Below are positions 1-9,000 of a stretch of 64,000 nt of DNA, piece by piece. The position numbers were made by a program, and so were the translations under genes. Each line of letters starts with the position of its first letter. Position 1 is the first letter of the stretch. Where the stretch lies: assembly GCF_016698645.1 (NCBI RefSeq), contig NZ_CP068047.1, positions 1,895,001 to 1,959,000 of the forward strand, written 5' to 3'. The notes under the pieces are model-generated. The model saw only the letters and a program-made list of their open reading frames with translations. It was not told the DNA's origin and did no database searches. This DNA is from Devosia oryziradicis. GTDB lineage: Bacteria; Pseudomonadota; Alphaproteobacteria; Rhizobiales; Devosiaceae.

Positions 1-663
1 GAGGCCGAAAGCAAAAGCCAGGCTACCGAATTCGAGGCGTCCTCTTTCATCGGACGACTCCACCACGACCGGCGCATTAGGTTCCGAGCCCGCTGGTGCA
101 GGCGCTATGATCGTGGGTGCCGAGCGTCGCAGCGTGATGAGTACGATAATGGCGCTGACCGCCGTCAGCTTGAGCAAAAGCTCGATCGCTGCCAGCAGGT
201 AAAGGCCGTGCTCGACCTCGGCAGAGGACATGGCTGCCACGGCCACATAGATCAAGATGGCCACTGTCGCCGTGCCGGAGACGATGAACGATGTGAGCGC
301 GGCCCTGTGGATCGACAGCAGATGCTGAATTCCCCGTCCGAGCATCTGGGCATTGGCGGAACTGAACCAGGCAACCGTTACGCTGACGAGAATGGCGATC
401 AGCAGCACATCAAGAACGCGGAAAGCGATCGCGACATGCGCACCCTCCTGTGGCGGGAAGATAACGGTGTACATGCCGACGATCGTGACGGCTAGGGCAA
501 GGCCCATGAACACGACCAAGGCCGCATTCTGCAGCGTCCAAAGCACCTGCCATCCCGCGGGCGGCGACGACGAGGGCTGGTCTGGCGGGGTAGGGGGCGC
601 CGGGGGACGCCGCGGTGGCGGTGCGTCCTTGGGCGCGGGTCCGGCTGTTCCTGTATCCGCCAT
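1..663 (-). CDS. Membrane protein of unknown function, C-terminus cut by window edge
   Basis: This frame is open from the ATG at 661-663 to the left edge (221 codons), so the 3' end is missing. The first ~35 residues are rich in Pro and Ala. About four hydrophobic segments follow, near residues 40-68, 80-101, 122-145 and 155-178, and then a polar tail. A GGGGG stretch just upstream of the ATG can serve as ribosome binding site. The layout (disordered N-terminus plus four membrane spans) indicates an inner-membrane protein. I do not recognise the family and propose no function. Confidence 0.7.
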   Translation of the reverse strand, partial: MADTGTAGPAPKDAPPPRRPPAPPTPPDQPSSSPPAGWQVLWTLQNAALVVFMGLALAVTIVGMYTVIFPPQEGAHVAIAFRVLDVLLIAILVSVTVAWFSSANAQMLGRGIQHLLSIHRAALTSFIVSGTATVAILIYVAVAAMSSAEVEHGLYLLAAIELLLKLTAVSAIIVLITLRRSAPTIIAPAPAGSEPNAPVVVESSDERGRLEFGSLAFAFGL

Positions 664-970
664 TGCTGCCCCCAGATTTGGCGTCGATTGCCTTCATCTG
701 GTTATAGCGACGCTGCCGCGTTTTCTTAGTTGCGGCAAATACTGAGGTGGGGAGCAGGGTCGCGGGCGGGAACCCCAAGATCCCCGCCCGCTTTAAGGCA
801 ACGGCTTCACCGGCCGAAAGGTTGAAAAACGGCCGATGCTCCAAGTCGCCGGCAGCAAAAATGGCATGCGGACATGCGCCGCACATCCCCCAAATGGGGG
901 TGAATGCGGCGTGCGGCCATTGTTTCGGCTACATTGACCACCCATCGTCATGTCCTGATTCTGACCCCGG
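664..970. other. Intergenic region between divergent genes
   Basis: This 307-bp gap separates the leftward membrane-protein gene from the rightward GH3 gene, so it should hold both promoters. The only clear structure is a perfect 9-bp inverted repeat (762-770 with 783-791, 12-base loop). No T-run follows it on either strand, so it is not a convincing terminator. No small gene with a plausible start and ribosome binding site was found. Confidence 0.5.
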
Positions 971-2068
971 ATGCCCGCAACCATGCTTCTTCGTCGCCTT
1001 GCCGTCGTCCTGGCTCTGTTCTCCCTGCCGATCGCAACCCATGCCGCCACACTTGAGGAAATGGCGGGACAGATGATCGTCGTCGGTTTTCAGGGCGATG
1101 ACGCCAGTGATGCTGCGGTCAAAAGTCTCCAGGAAGACCTGGCAGCGGGCCGGCTGGGCGGCGTCATGCTGCTCAAGCTCAACGTCAAGAGCCTGGATGC
1201 GGTCGCCAAGATGAATGCGGCTTTCCGCGCGGCATCGCCCGATCCGCTCCCGTTCATCACCCTCGACCAGGAGGGCGGTGCCGTCGAACGGCTCACCGAG
1301 GCGGTGGGCTTCAAGGAAATTCCCAATGCCGCGGCCATCGCTGCGGCCAATTCACCGGACGAAGCGGAGGCGATTTACGCGCAGATGGCCGCTTCGATTG
1401 CCGAACTAGGTTTTACGGTCAATTTTGGCCCCGTGGCAGACGTCAATCTCAATCCCGACAACCAGGTGATCGCCAAGTTTGGCCGCGCCTTCAGCAACGA
1501 TCCCGCAGTGGTCGCCGAGTATGACGCTGCCTTCATCAAGGCGCATCATGCGGCCGGCCTGCTGACCGCGCTCAAGCATTTCCCGGGCCATGGTTCATCC
1601 ACTGCGGACAGCCACGAGGGCTTCGTCGACATCACCCAGACCTGGCAGCCCAGCGAACTCGACCCCTACCGGGCGCTGATCGGCGAGAACATGGTCGACA
1701 TGGTCATGGTGGGCCATCTCTACCATGCTGACTATTCCGATGCCGGGGCGCAGACGCCGTCCTCGCTCTCCCCGCAATGGATCACCGGCGTGCTTCGGGA
1801 CGAACTGGGCTACCAGGGCGTGGTCATCAGCGACGACCTCGAAATGGGCGCCATCCGCGATCATTTTACGCTGGAAGAAACGGTGACCCAGGCGGTGCGC
1901 GCCGGCACGGACGTGTTGCTGTTCTCCAATACGGCCAAGTATCGCGCCAGCCTCGGCCAGGAGATCCTCGATATCCTGTTGGCCGAAGCGGCGGCCGATC
2001 CGGCATTTGCCGAGCGGATCGAGGAGAGCTACGAACGCATCGTGGAACTGAAAGCGCGCATCCGCTAG
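971..2068 (+). CDS. Secreted GH3 beta-N-acetylhexosaminidase (NagZ-like)
   Basis: This 365-residue glycoside hydrolase family 3 protein is expected to remove terminal N-acetylglucosamine from muropeptides or other glycans. The NagZ hallmarks are present: KHFPGHG at residues 202-208, whose His sits on the mobile catalytic loop, and ISDDLEMGA near 286-294, which carries the nucleophilic Asp (288 or 289). Unlike cytoplasmic NagZ of enteric bacteria it starts with a hydrophobic signal peptide ending near THAA (residue ~26), so it probably acts in the periplasm. Two in-frame ATGs (971 and 983) are possible starts; the second shortens the protein by four residues. It could serve peptidoglycan recycling or exogenous chitooligosaccharide use. 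Confidence 0.88.
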   Translation: MPATMLLRRLAVVLALFSLPIATHAATLEEMAGQMIVVGFQGDDASDAAVKSLQEDLAAGRLGGVMLLKLNVKSLDAVAKMNAAFRAASPDPLPFITLDQEGGAVERLTEAVGFKEIPNAAAIAAANSPDEAEAIYAQMAASIAELGFTVNFGPVADVNLNPDNQVIAKFGRAFSNDPAVVAEYDAAFIKAHHAAGLLTALKHFPGHGSSTADSHEGFVDITQTWQPSELDPYRALIGENMVDMVMVGHLYHADYSDAGAQTPSSLSPQWITGVLRDELGYQGVVISDDLEMGAIRDHFTLEETVTQAVRAGTDVLLFSNTAKYRASLGQEILDILLAEAAADPAFAERIEESYERIVELKARIR

Positions 2069-2162
2069 GCGCGGCATTTCCCCACCTTCTCGCGCTCACA
2101 GGTTTCCTCGCGTCTGCGCGCCATATAAAGTGCGCCTCCATACGGCTGGGAGTCGCTGCTTG

Positions 2163-2960
2163 ATGACGGATGACCGCGAAGTCCGACAGGTCCGCGCCAT
2201 ATTCATTTCGGATGTGCATCTGGGCATGAAGCCCATTCGCGTCGGGCAACTCATCGAGTTCCTGCGTTCCCACGACGCCGAGACGATCTACCTGGTCGGC
2301 GATATTCTCGATGGCTGGCGGCTTGCCAAATCCTGGCATTGGCCAACGGAATACAACGTGCTGGTACAGATCCTGCTCGACAAGGCCAATGCGGGTACGC
2401 GCGTAGTGTACCTGCCGGGAAACCACGACGAATTCCTGCGCGAGTATCTGGGGACGTATTTCGGTGAGGTCGAGTTCGTCGACCGGACCGTGCATACCTC
2501 GGCCTCGGGCAAGACCTACCTCGTTATCCACGGCGACCAATTCGACGTGGTGGTGATGAATGCCAAGTGGCTCGCCCATGTGGGCGACTGGGCCTACAAT
2601 GCAGCGCTGCGCGTCAATATTGCCATCAACTGGGTGCGCCGCCGACTTGGTCTGCAATACTGGTCGCTGAGCGCCTGGGCCAAGCAGAAGGTCAAGAATG
2701 CCGTGTCCGTGATCGGTCGCTTCGAGGAAGCGCTGGTGCACGAGGCCAAGGAATCGGGCGTCGACGGCGTCATCTGTGGGCACATCCATTTTGCCGACAT
2801 GCACGATCGCTACGGCATCCACTACATCAATACCGGTGACTGGGTGGAGAGCTGCACCGCCATCGTCGAGAACGCCGACGGCGCGTTCGAGTTGATCAAG
2901 TGGACGGAAATGGTCGCCGGCGAACCCCGCAAATTCCGGCTGCGCCGGGCTGCGGGCTGA
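2163..2960 (+). CDS. UDP-2,3-diacylglucosamine pyrophosphatase-like metallophosphoesterase
   Basis: A calcineurin-like phosphoesterase of 265 residues. The dinuclear-metal motifs occur in order: DVHLG, GDILDGW, GNHD, HGDQFD and GHIH. The length and motif set match the LpxH-type group (COG2908), which hydrolyses UDP-2,3-diacylglucosamine to lipid X in lipid A synthesis. Many alphaproteobacteria use LpxI for that step, so the true substrate is uncertain. The ATG at 2163 was chosen because GGGAG lies about ten bases upstream; an in-frame GTG at 2130 would add 11 residues. No other lipid A gene is nearby. Confidence 0.8.
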   Translation: MTDDREVRQVRAIFISDVHLGMKPIRVGQLIEFLRSHDAETIYLVGDILDGWRLAKSWHWPTEYNVLVQILLDKANAGTRVVYLPGNHDEFLREYLGTYFGEVEFVDRTVHTSASGKTYLVIHGDQFDVVVMNAKWLAHVGDWAYNAALRVNIAINWVRRRLGLQYWSLSAWAKQKVKNAVSVIGRFEEALVHEAKESGVDGVICGHIHFADMHDRYGIHYINTGDWVESCTAIVENADGAFELIKWTEMVAGEPRKFRLRRAAG

Positions 2961-3106
2961 CCTGCTCCCACTGGGGAGGCTTAGCTGGCCCCTGGTGAGC
3001 GCTTTGGCCGCAATCGCTTAACAGTAACGTTGCAAATCGGCCCTTGTATTGGCCGCCGATTCGATTCACGAAGACACCGGGCTGCATTGGCCCGGAGTTG
3101 CCTTTC

Positions 3107-4303
3107 ATGTCGCCGGTTTTTTCGCGCTTGGATACGCCCGAGCTGCGCGCTTCCATCTATCAGTTCATGGTTTATGTCCCGGGCGGCGTCTCCTCGGTCT
3201 TCCTCGGCATCTGGCTCAGCGAGCATGGGCTTCCCGCCGACCAGATCGGCATCATCAATGCGCTCCCGACCCTGTGCCTGCTGCTGCTCAACATCATCGT
3301 CGGCCGCATCGCCGACAAGGCCGACGACTGGCGTACCGCGTTGATCGTGATTTCATGGCTCTCGGCCCTGGCGCCATTGCCGCTGTTTTTCGTCTCCGAA
3401 TTCTGGGGGATCCTGGCGGTCTGGGCGCTTACCGCGACCAGCAATGGGTTGGTGGCGCCAATCATCGATGCGGCATCGGTTCGCATGACCCGTCGCAACG
3501 GCACCGATTTCGGCGTCGTCCGCGCCTGGGCAACCGTGGGCTACATCTTTGCCGCGGCGGGGCTGGGCCTGTTGCTCAATGTGCTGGGATCGGGCGTGTT
3601 CGTGGGCCTCTACGTGGCCACCGTTGTGCTCCGCGCCGCGATCGCCTTCATCCTGCCGCGCTTCCGGGCCCCGGCCCCTCAGGCGACGCTGGCCAACATA
3701 CCGGCCGGCCAGGCTGCAGCGCCGAGCCGGCTTCGGGACTCGCTGCAACTCTGGTTCGTGCTCCCGCTGGTAGCCTTTGCGCTCGTCAATTCCAGCAACG
3801 CCCTGATCGGAGGGTTTGCTGCGCTCCTCTGGCACGAAAACGGCATACCGAGCTATTTCCTCGGGCCCCTGCTCGGCATTGCCGCGACCGGCGAGGCGAT
3901 CCTGATGTTTGCCTGGCGGCGCTTCGGCGGCCGTGTCACGGCGCGAAACATGATCATGGTCTGTGCCCTCGCCGGCCTGGTGCGCTTCACCATCATGGCC
4001 TTCAATCCGCCGGTGGAGGTCCTGTTCTTCACCCAGGTGCTGCATGCTTTCAGCTTCGGCATGGGCTATTTCGGCGTCGTGCATTTCATCGCCAACTGGA
4101 CCAACGAGGCCAATGCCGCCGAGGCCCAGGGTTTTGCCAACATGCTCAACATGGGCGCGTCGATGCTGGCCCTGATCTTCTTTGGCGTCCTGGTGGAGCA
4201 TTTCGGCACGCATGCCTTCTTCTACTCTACCGTCACGGCACTCGCGGCCATTGTGTGCGTGGTCGTTTCGCTCCGCATCCGGCCGCCGAAGGAGGCGCAT
4301 TGA
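3107..4303 (+). CDS. MFS transporter (first of a tandem pair)
   Basis: A 398-residue, twelve-span major facilitator superfamily protein resembling the LacY/HcaT-like or nucleoside:H+ symporter branch (MFS_1_like). The loop segment RRNGTDFGVVRAW around residue 125 resembles the sugar- and phenylpropionate-permease group and recurs almost unchanged in the next gene (RRNGSDFGTIRAW). The ATG at 3107 follows CCGGAG at a suitable distance. The substrate cannot be read from the sequence. The two tandem copies look like an old duplication, alike in length and topology but clearly diverged. Confidence 0.85.
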   Translation: MSPVFSRLDTPELRASIYQFMVYVPGGVSSVFLGIWLSEHGLPADQIGIINALPTLCLLLLNIIVGRIADKADDWRTALIVISWLSALAPLPLFFVSEFWGILAVWALTATSNGLVAPIIDAASVRMTRRNGTDFGVVRAWATVGYIFAAAGLGLLLNVLGSGVFVGLYVATVVLRAAIAFILPRFRAPAPQATLANIPAGQAAAPSRLRDSLQLWFVLPLVAFALVNSSNALIGGFAALLWHENGIPSYFLGPLLGIAATGEAILMFAWRRFGGRVTARNMIMVCALAGLVRFTIMAFNPPVEVLFFTQVLHAFSFGMGYFGVVHFIANWTNEANAAEAQGFANMLNMGASMLALIFFGVLVEHFGTHAFFYSTVTALAAIVCVVVSLRIRPPKEAH

Positions 4304-4395
4304 CGGGGCCGATGAAATCGATATGGACTGGTGCGTATTAACGCTACCCTGATTTGATGCGGCCCTGCCGGTCGCGCCCTCCGAGTTCATTCTCC

Positions 4396-5598
4396 ATGTC
4401 GCTCCCTGCGGCGCGCTCGCGCCTGACGCCGGAATTCCGCACCACCGCGTTCTATTTCACCTTCTACATGGGGCCCGGAGCGGCCACGATGTTCCTGCCC
4501 ATCTGGCTGAGCGAAAAGGGCATAACCACCGAGCAGATCGGCATCATCAATGCCGTTCCGGTCTTCGTCATCCTGGCGCTGAACCTGATCGTAGGGCGGC
4601 TGGCCGACCGCGCCAGCGACTGGCGGCAAGTCATTGTCATCGGTGCGTTGATCGCGGGTATCGTCCCCATAGGACTGTTTTTCGTCAACACATTCTGGGG
4701 CATCCTCTTGTTCTGGACGCTGGCGGCGATGCCGGCTGGCGCCATCGGTCCGGTGCTCGACGCGGCCACGATGCGCATGACCCGCCGCAACGGCAGTGAT
4801 TTCGGCACCATCCGGGCCTGGGGCACTGTAGGCTACATGCTGTTTAATGGCATTACCGGGTTCCTGGTGGTGTGGTTCGGCTCCGTCATCTTCGTGCCGC
4901 TGTTTGTCGGGCTGACGCTGCTGCGCGCTGCGCTATCGCTGCAACTGCCGGCCTTCCGCGCACCGCCGGACCAGGTGACGGTGGCCGCGATCAGGCCGAC
5001 CGCCGGCAAGCTGATGGAGATCATCACCAAGCCTTGGTTTTTCCTGCCGCTGGTGGGCTTCGCCATCATCTTCGGTACGCACATCATCCTCAATGCCTTT
5101 GCTTCGCTGCTGTGGAAGGAGCAGGGCATATCCGAGGACATCATCGGGCCGCTGATCGCGCTGGGCGCCGCGGCCGAGGCCGGTATGATGTTTGTCTGGA
5201 AGCGCTTCGGCGGCCGCGTCCCAGCACGTCACATGATCCTGATCTCGGCGCTGGCGTCAGTAGCTCGCTGGGCGGCGATGGCGTTTTCGCCCCCGGTCTG
5301 GGTCCTGCTGTTCCTGCAACTGACGCATGGCGTCACCTATGCCCTGGGCTATCTCGGCTGCGTGCACTTCATCGCCAACTGGACCAGCGAAGACATTGCC
5401 GCCGAAACGCAGAGCCTGTTCACGGTGTTGCAACAGGTGGCCTCGGTCGTGGCGCTGGTGGGCTTCGGCTGGCTCGTGGCGCTCCATGGCGCATACGCAT
5501 TCCTGTTCGCTGCCCTGGCCGCTGCCATCGGCGCCCTGTGCATCTGGCTGTCGCTCAAATTGATGCAGCCCAAGGAGGATGCCATCACCGTGGGGTGA
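4396..5598 (+). CDS. MFS transporter (second of a tandem pair)
   Basis: A 400-residue MFS protein paralogous to the gene just upstream. Shared landmarks include the N-terminal YxGPGAA/YVPGGVS helix, IWLSEKGITTEQIGIINA, the RRNGSDFGTIRAW loop and a HFIANWT segment in the C-terminal half. The ATG at 4396 fits the paralogue alignment; an upstream TTG at 4354 would add 14 residues that look like leader. The next gene starts two bases after this stop codon, so the two are probably co-transcribed. The substrate is unknown. Confidence 0.85.
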   Translation: MSLPAARSRLTPEFRTTAFYFTFYMGPGAATMFLPIWLSEKGITTEQIGIINAVPVFVILALNLIVGRLADRASDWRQVIVIGALIAGIVPIGLFFVNTFWGILLFWTLAAMPAGAIGPVLDAATMRMTRRNGSDFGTIRAWGTVGYMLFNGITGFLVVWFGSVIFVPLFVGLTLLRAALSLQLPAFRAPPDQVTVAAIRPTAGKLMEIITKPWFFLPLVGFAIIFGTHIILNAFASLLWKEQGISEDIIGPLIALGAAAEAGMMFVWKRFGGRVPARHMILISALASVARWAAMAFSPPVWVLLFLQLTHGVTYALGYLGCVHFIANWTSEDIAAETQSLFTVLQQVASVVALVGFGWLVALHGAYAFLFAALAAAIGALCIWLSLKLMQPKEDAITVG

Positions 5599-5600
5599 CT

Positions 5601-6074
5601 ATGAAGGATCTGCTGTGTGCGCTGCCGGCTGGGTTACGAACGGTCCGGTATGATAGTGCGAAGATCCCCGATCGCAGCCACGACCTGTCTCATGGCGGCA
5701 ATTGCCAGTCCTACGTCTACGCCGTATTGGCACATTTCGGCATCGACCTGCCACCCTGGCGGTCGAGCGAGTTGTGGGCTGATGCTACTTTGACGGAGAA
5801 AGTGACGGCATTCGAACCGCTTGACCTGCTCCTTTTCAATCGTACCGAAGACCCGTTCGGCGCCCATGTCGCCCTGTCCGCCGGGGCAGGCGAGGCCCTC
5901 CACCTTTCCAAGTCGGTGGGGCGGCCGGCCATTTGGTCTCTGGCCGAGTTCGCGGCCCGCGACGAATACCGTGTACTCATCGGCGGCAAGCGAGTGCTTC
6001 GATCGTATTGTCACGAGGTGTGTACACAAAACAGAACGGCCCCGGTGTCCCGGGGCCGTATCAGTTCATGGTAG
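5601..6074 (+). CDS. NlpC/P60-like cysteine hydrolase
   Basis: A 157-residue protein with the layout of a small NlpC/P60-type papain-like hydrolase. GGNCQSYVYAVL near residue 34 supplies the candidate catalytic Cys, GAHVAL near residue 90 the His, and a later HL pair the third polar position. Such enzymes cut peptide cross-links or amide bonds, often in the cell wall. There is no signal peptide. It begins two bases after the MFS stop codon. The last ~13 codons run through a GC-rich hairpin that serves as terminator of the opposing gene, so the natural C-terminus is poorly constrained. The family call rests on motif spacing alone. Confidence 0.65.
   Translation: MKDLLCALPAGLRTVRYDSAKIPDRSHDLSHGGNCQSYVYAVLAHFGIDLPPWRSSELWADATLTEKVTAFEPLDLLLFNRTEDPFGAHVALSAGAGEALHLSKSVGRPAIWSLAEFAARDEYRVLIGGKRVLRSYCHEVCTQNRTAPVSRGRISSW
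6036..6059 (-). terminator. Intrinsic terminator of the GPR-like gene
   Basis: A perfect 10-bp stem (6036-6045 with 6050-6059) and a 4-base loop lie about 20 bases beyond the leftward stop codon. On the minus strand the stem is followed by TCTGTTTTGTG, a T-rich tail. The hairpin overlaps the 3' end of the rightward NlpC/P60-like gene. Confidence 0.75.
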
Positions 6075-6080
6075 CGAACC

Positions 6081-9000
6081 TTAACTCAACCGCCCGCTGG
6101 CATGGGCGAGGGTTGTGTAGACCTTGCCGCGATCGCTCAGCAGGTATTCGCGGGTCTCGGCGGCCGGGTGGGGGCCCGCGGCGGCGCGCTTCAGCAGCTG
6201 CTCGAACTCGCTCATATAGGCCTGAGCGGTACGAGCAAATTCCGGCTCGCGCTGCAGTTTCTTGCGGACGTCGTCATAGGTTCCCTGGCCGGCCAGGGTG
6301 TAGATCCGGCGCGAGAACACGTTGGATTCGCCGGCCTGGTAACGGGCCCAGGCGTCAGCGAGCGCACCGTCGTCGATGGCGTGGGCGATCTCTTCGGTCA
6401 GGCCCGACAGGCCTGTCTGCTGCTGCGGCTGGGCACTCTGCTGCTTTGCCGTGGCGTTGCGCAGCACATCGCGCAGCCAGCCCCCATTCTCCGTCGGCGC
6501 GGGTGCCTCGGGCTCAGCCTGGGCGACCGGCTGAGGTTCCGGCTGGCGCACTGGCTGTGGTTCAGGCTGGCGAACCGGCTCCTGCTGGCGCACCGGTTCA
6601 GGGCGGCGCACCGGCTCGGTGGCACGGATCGGGTCGACCAGCGTCGATGCCTGGCGTGCCGGGGCCTCGCGATAGGTCTCGCGGACGGGTTCCGGCTGGC
6701 GCGGCGGCTGGTAGGCCGGCGGCTCGTTGCGGGGCTCGGCGCGCAGGGCAGGGCGCGGGGGACGGCGATCGTTGAGGTCATGCGTGGCCGGCTGGCTGCG
6801 CACGATGGCGTTGAGCTCGCTGAGAGCCTCGATCTGTTCGGCCACCACGCGGCGCATTGCAGCGGCGCTAGCGCGGGTTTCCTCAGGCAGTTCGTTGACG
6901 CCGCGGGCCAGTTCGGCACGGGTGGCTTCGAGTTCGCTGCCCACTTCGCGGGCCGTTTCGCGCATGGCCTGGGCCGTGTCGTTGAAGCGCTTGGTGGCTT
7001 CCTCGATGGCGCGCTGCATCTCGGCGACCATCATCTGCTGCGCCTGCTGGAGCGCCGCATTGGCACGGCGGCCCTCCGCGTCGGCGGCACCCCGGAATTC
7101 GCCCAGGCGGTTGGTCACTTCGCCCGACGTTTCGTCCAGGGCCTGCCGGAAGGTCCCGGTGGTCTGGTCGATGGCGTTGCGCAACTGGCCGGTATTGGCG
7201 GCGATGGCATTGCGCACCGAAACCGAGCTGTCGGCGATGGTGTCAGCCAGGGTCGAGGTGGTGGTGTTGAGCACGTCGGTGACGTTGCCGGCGGTGGCAG
7301 CCAGTACGTCGCTGACCTTATTGGCATTGTCTTCGAGCGCATTGTTGACCTGGGCGGCCTGGTCGCTAAGCGCAAGCCGCACGGAGGATGCGGTCTGGTT
7401 GAGGGCAGCAGCGGCGGCTTCGGCAGCGCGCTGTACCGCATTGTCGACCTGTCCGGCATTGGAGGCCAGGGTCGAGGTGAAGCGCTCATTGGTGGCATAG
7501 AGCGCGTCGCTGACATCATTGGTCGACGACTTGATCGCCTCGGTGATGGTGCCGGTGGTCTGTTCCAGGGTCTGCACGACGGTGCCTGTCGTGGCCGTGA
7601 GGGCCTCGTCCATGGCGCGGCGGGCGCCGATCAGGCGGCGTTCCGTGTCGTTGACCGTGTCGGCGATCGACTGCGCGAAGAGGCGCATGCGACCGTCGAT
7701 GTCGTCGGCGCGGGAGGCGAAGCTCTGGGCCAGCGCATCCATGGCGCTGCGGCGATCCTCGAGCGTCTGGAGTGCGTCGTCGCTGGTAAGGGCCAGGGCA
7801 GTGGAGGCCTGTGTCATGTTCGCGGCCTCGGCATCAAGCCGGCCGAGCACGCTCGAGAACTCGTCCACCATGCCGCGAATGGTGGCCTGCAGGGCCGCCA
7901 CGTGCTGGCTGACCATGGCGCCGGCCTGCTCGGTCTGGCCGATGGCATCGCGTACCGTGGTCGAATAGGTCTGGGTCTGCTGGGCAACCGAGGTCTCGAG
8001 ATTGGCGAGGTTTGCCGTCGAGGCATCAAGCACGCGCTGCAGCAGCAGGTTGCTGTCGTTCAGCTTGCCCAGGGCAGCGGTGACGTCGGTGAGGATGCGC
8101 GAGGTCGAGACGGCCATGATGGCTTCGGCTTCGCGGGCATTCTCGCCCAGCGCGTCGCGCAGCAGGTTGCCATGGCTGGCCAGGGCGCCCTGCAACTGCT
8201 CGGACTTCTCGGTCACCAAAGCCGCAAAGGCATTGGTGTGCTGCTCCACCGAACGATTGATGCCGCTGAGGCGGTTCTCGATGGTGTCCACCGCGTCCAC
8301 GGCCTTGACCGTGAGCAACTGGTCGATATCGGAGGCCGCGACGCGGATCTGTTCGAGCGCGGTGCGCACGGCGCTGTCCATGCGGTTGGCGGTGTTGGTG
8401 ATGTCCGAGGAAATATTCTGCGTCGCCGCGGTGATGCGGGTGGCAATGGTTTCCTCGATCCGGTCGGCGCCGGCCTCGAGGTCGGCCATCGACTGGGTGA
8501 TCGAGGTATTGATGGTGGCATTGAGCGCGGCGAGGCGCTCGGCCGTGATATCGGCGCGGGCGGTGATGGCCTCGGGCAGGGTGCCCAGGCGCTGGTCGAC
8601 CATGTCGCTGATGGCCTGGCGGGCCGAATTGACGCCGGTCTCGATGAGCTCGGCGGCCCGGCGAGCACTCTCGCCGACGGTTGCACTGGCCTGGTCGATG
8701 CGAGCGGTGACCCCGTGCTCGGCGTCGGAAATACGCGCGATGGCATTGTCGAGGCCGGTGCCCAGGTTGTTGTTAAGTTCGTTCACCTTGTCGGCGATCA
8801 GCGCCGACATGCTGCCCACACGCTCGCCCATCGTGTCGGTCGCCAGGCGCAGCGAGCCGTCGATCTTGGCACGGGCTTCCTCGCCCTGCTGGGAGATCGT
8901 CTCGGCCAGCTCGGCCGTGCGCAGGCCAATGGTTTCCCCGATGGAAGTGGTGTGGGTGGCCAGCGTGTCGCTGAGGGCCTGGGTGCGGCTGCCAAGGGCG

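Noticed and set aside
762..791. Perfect 9-bp hairpin as a terminator
   Set aside because: It lies between divergent genes and has no T-run on either strand, so termination is not supported.
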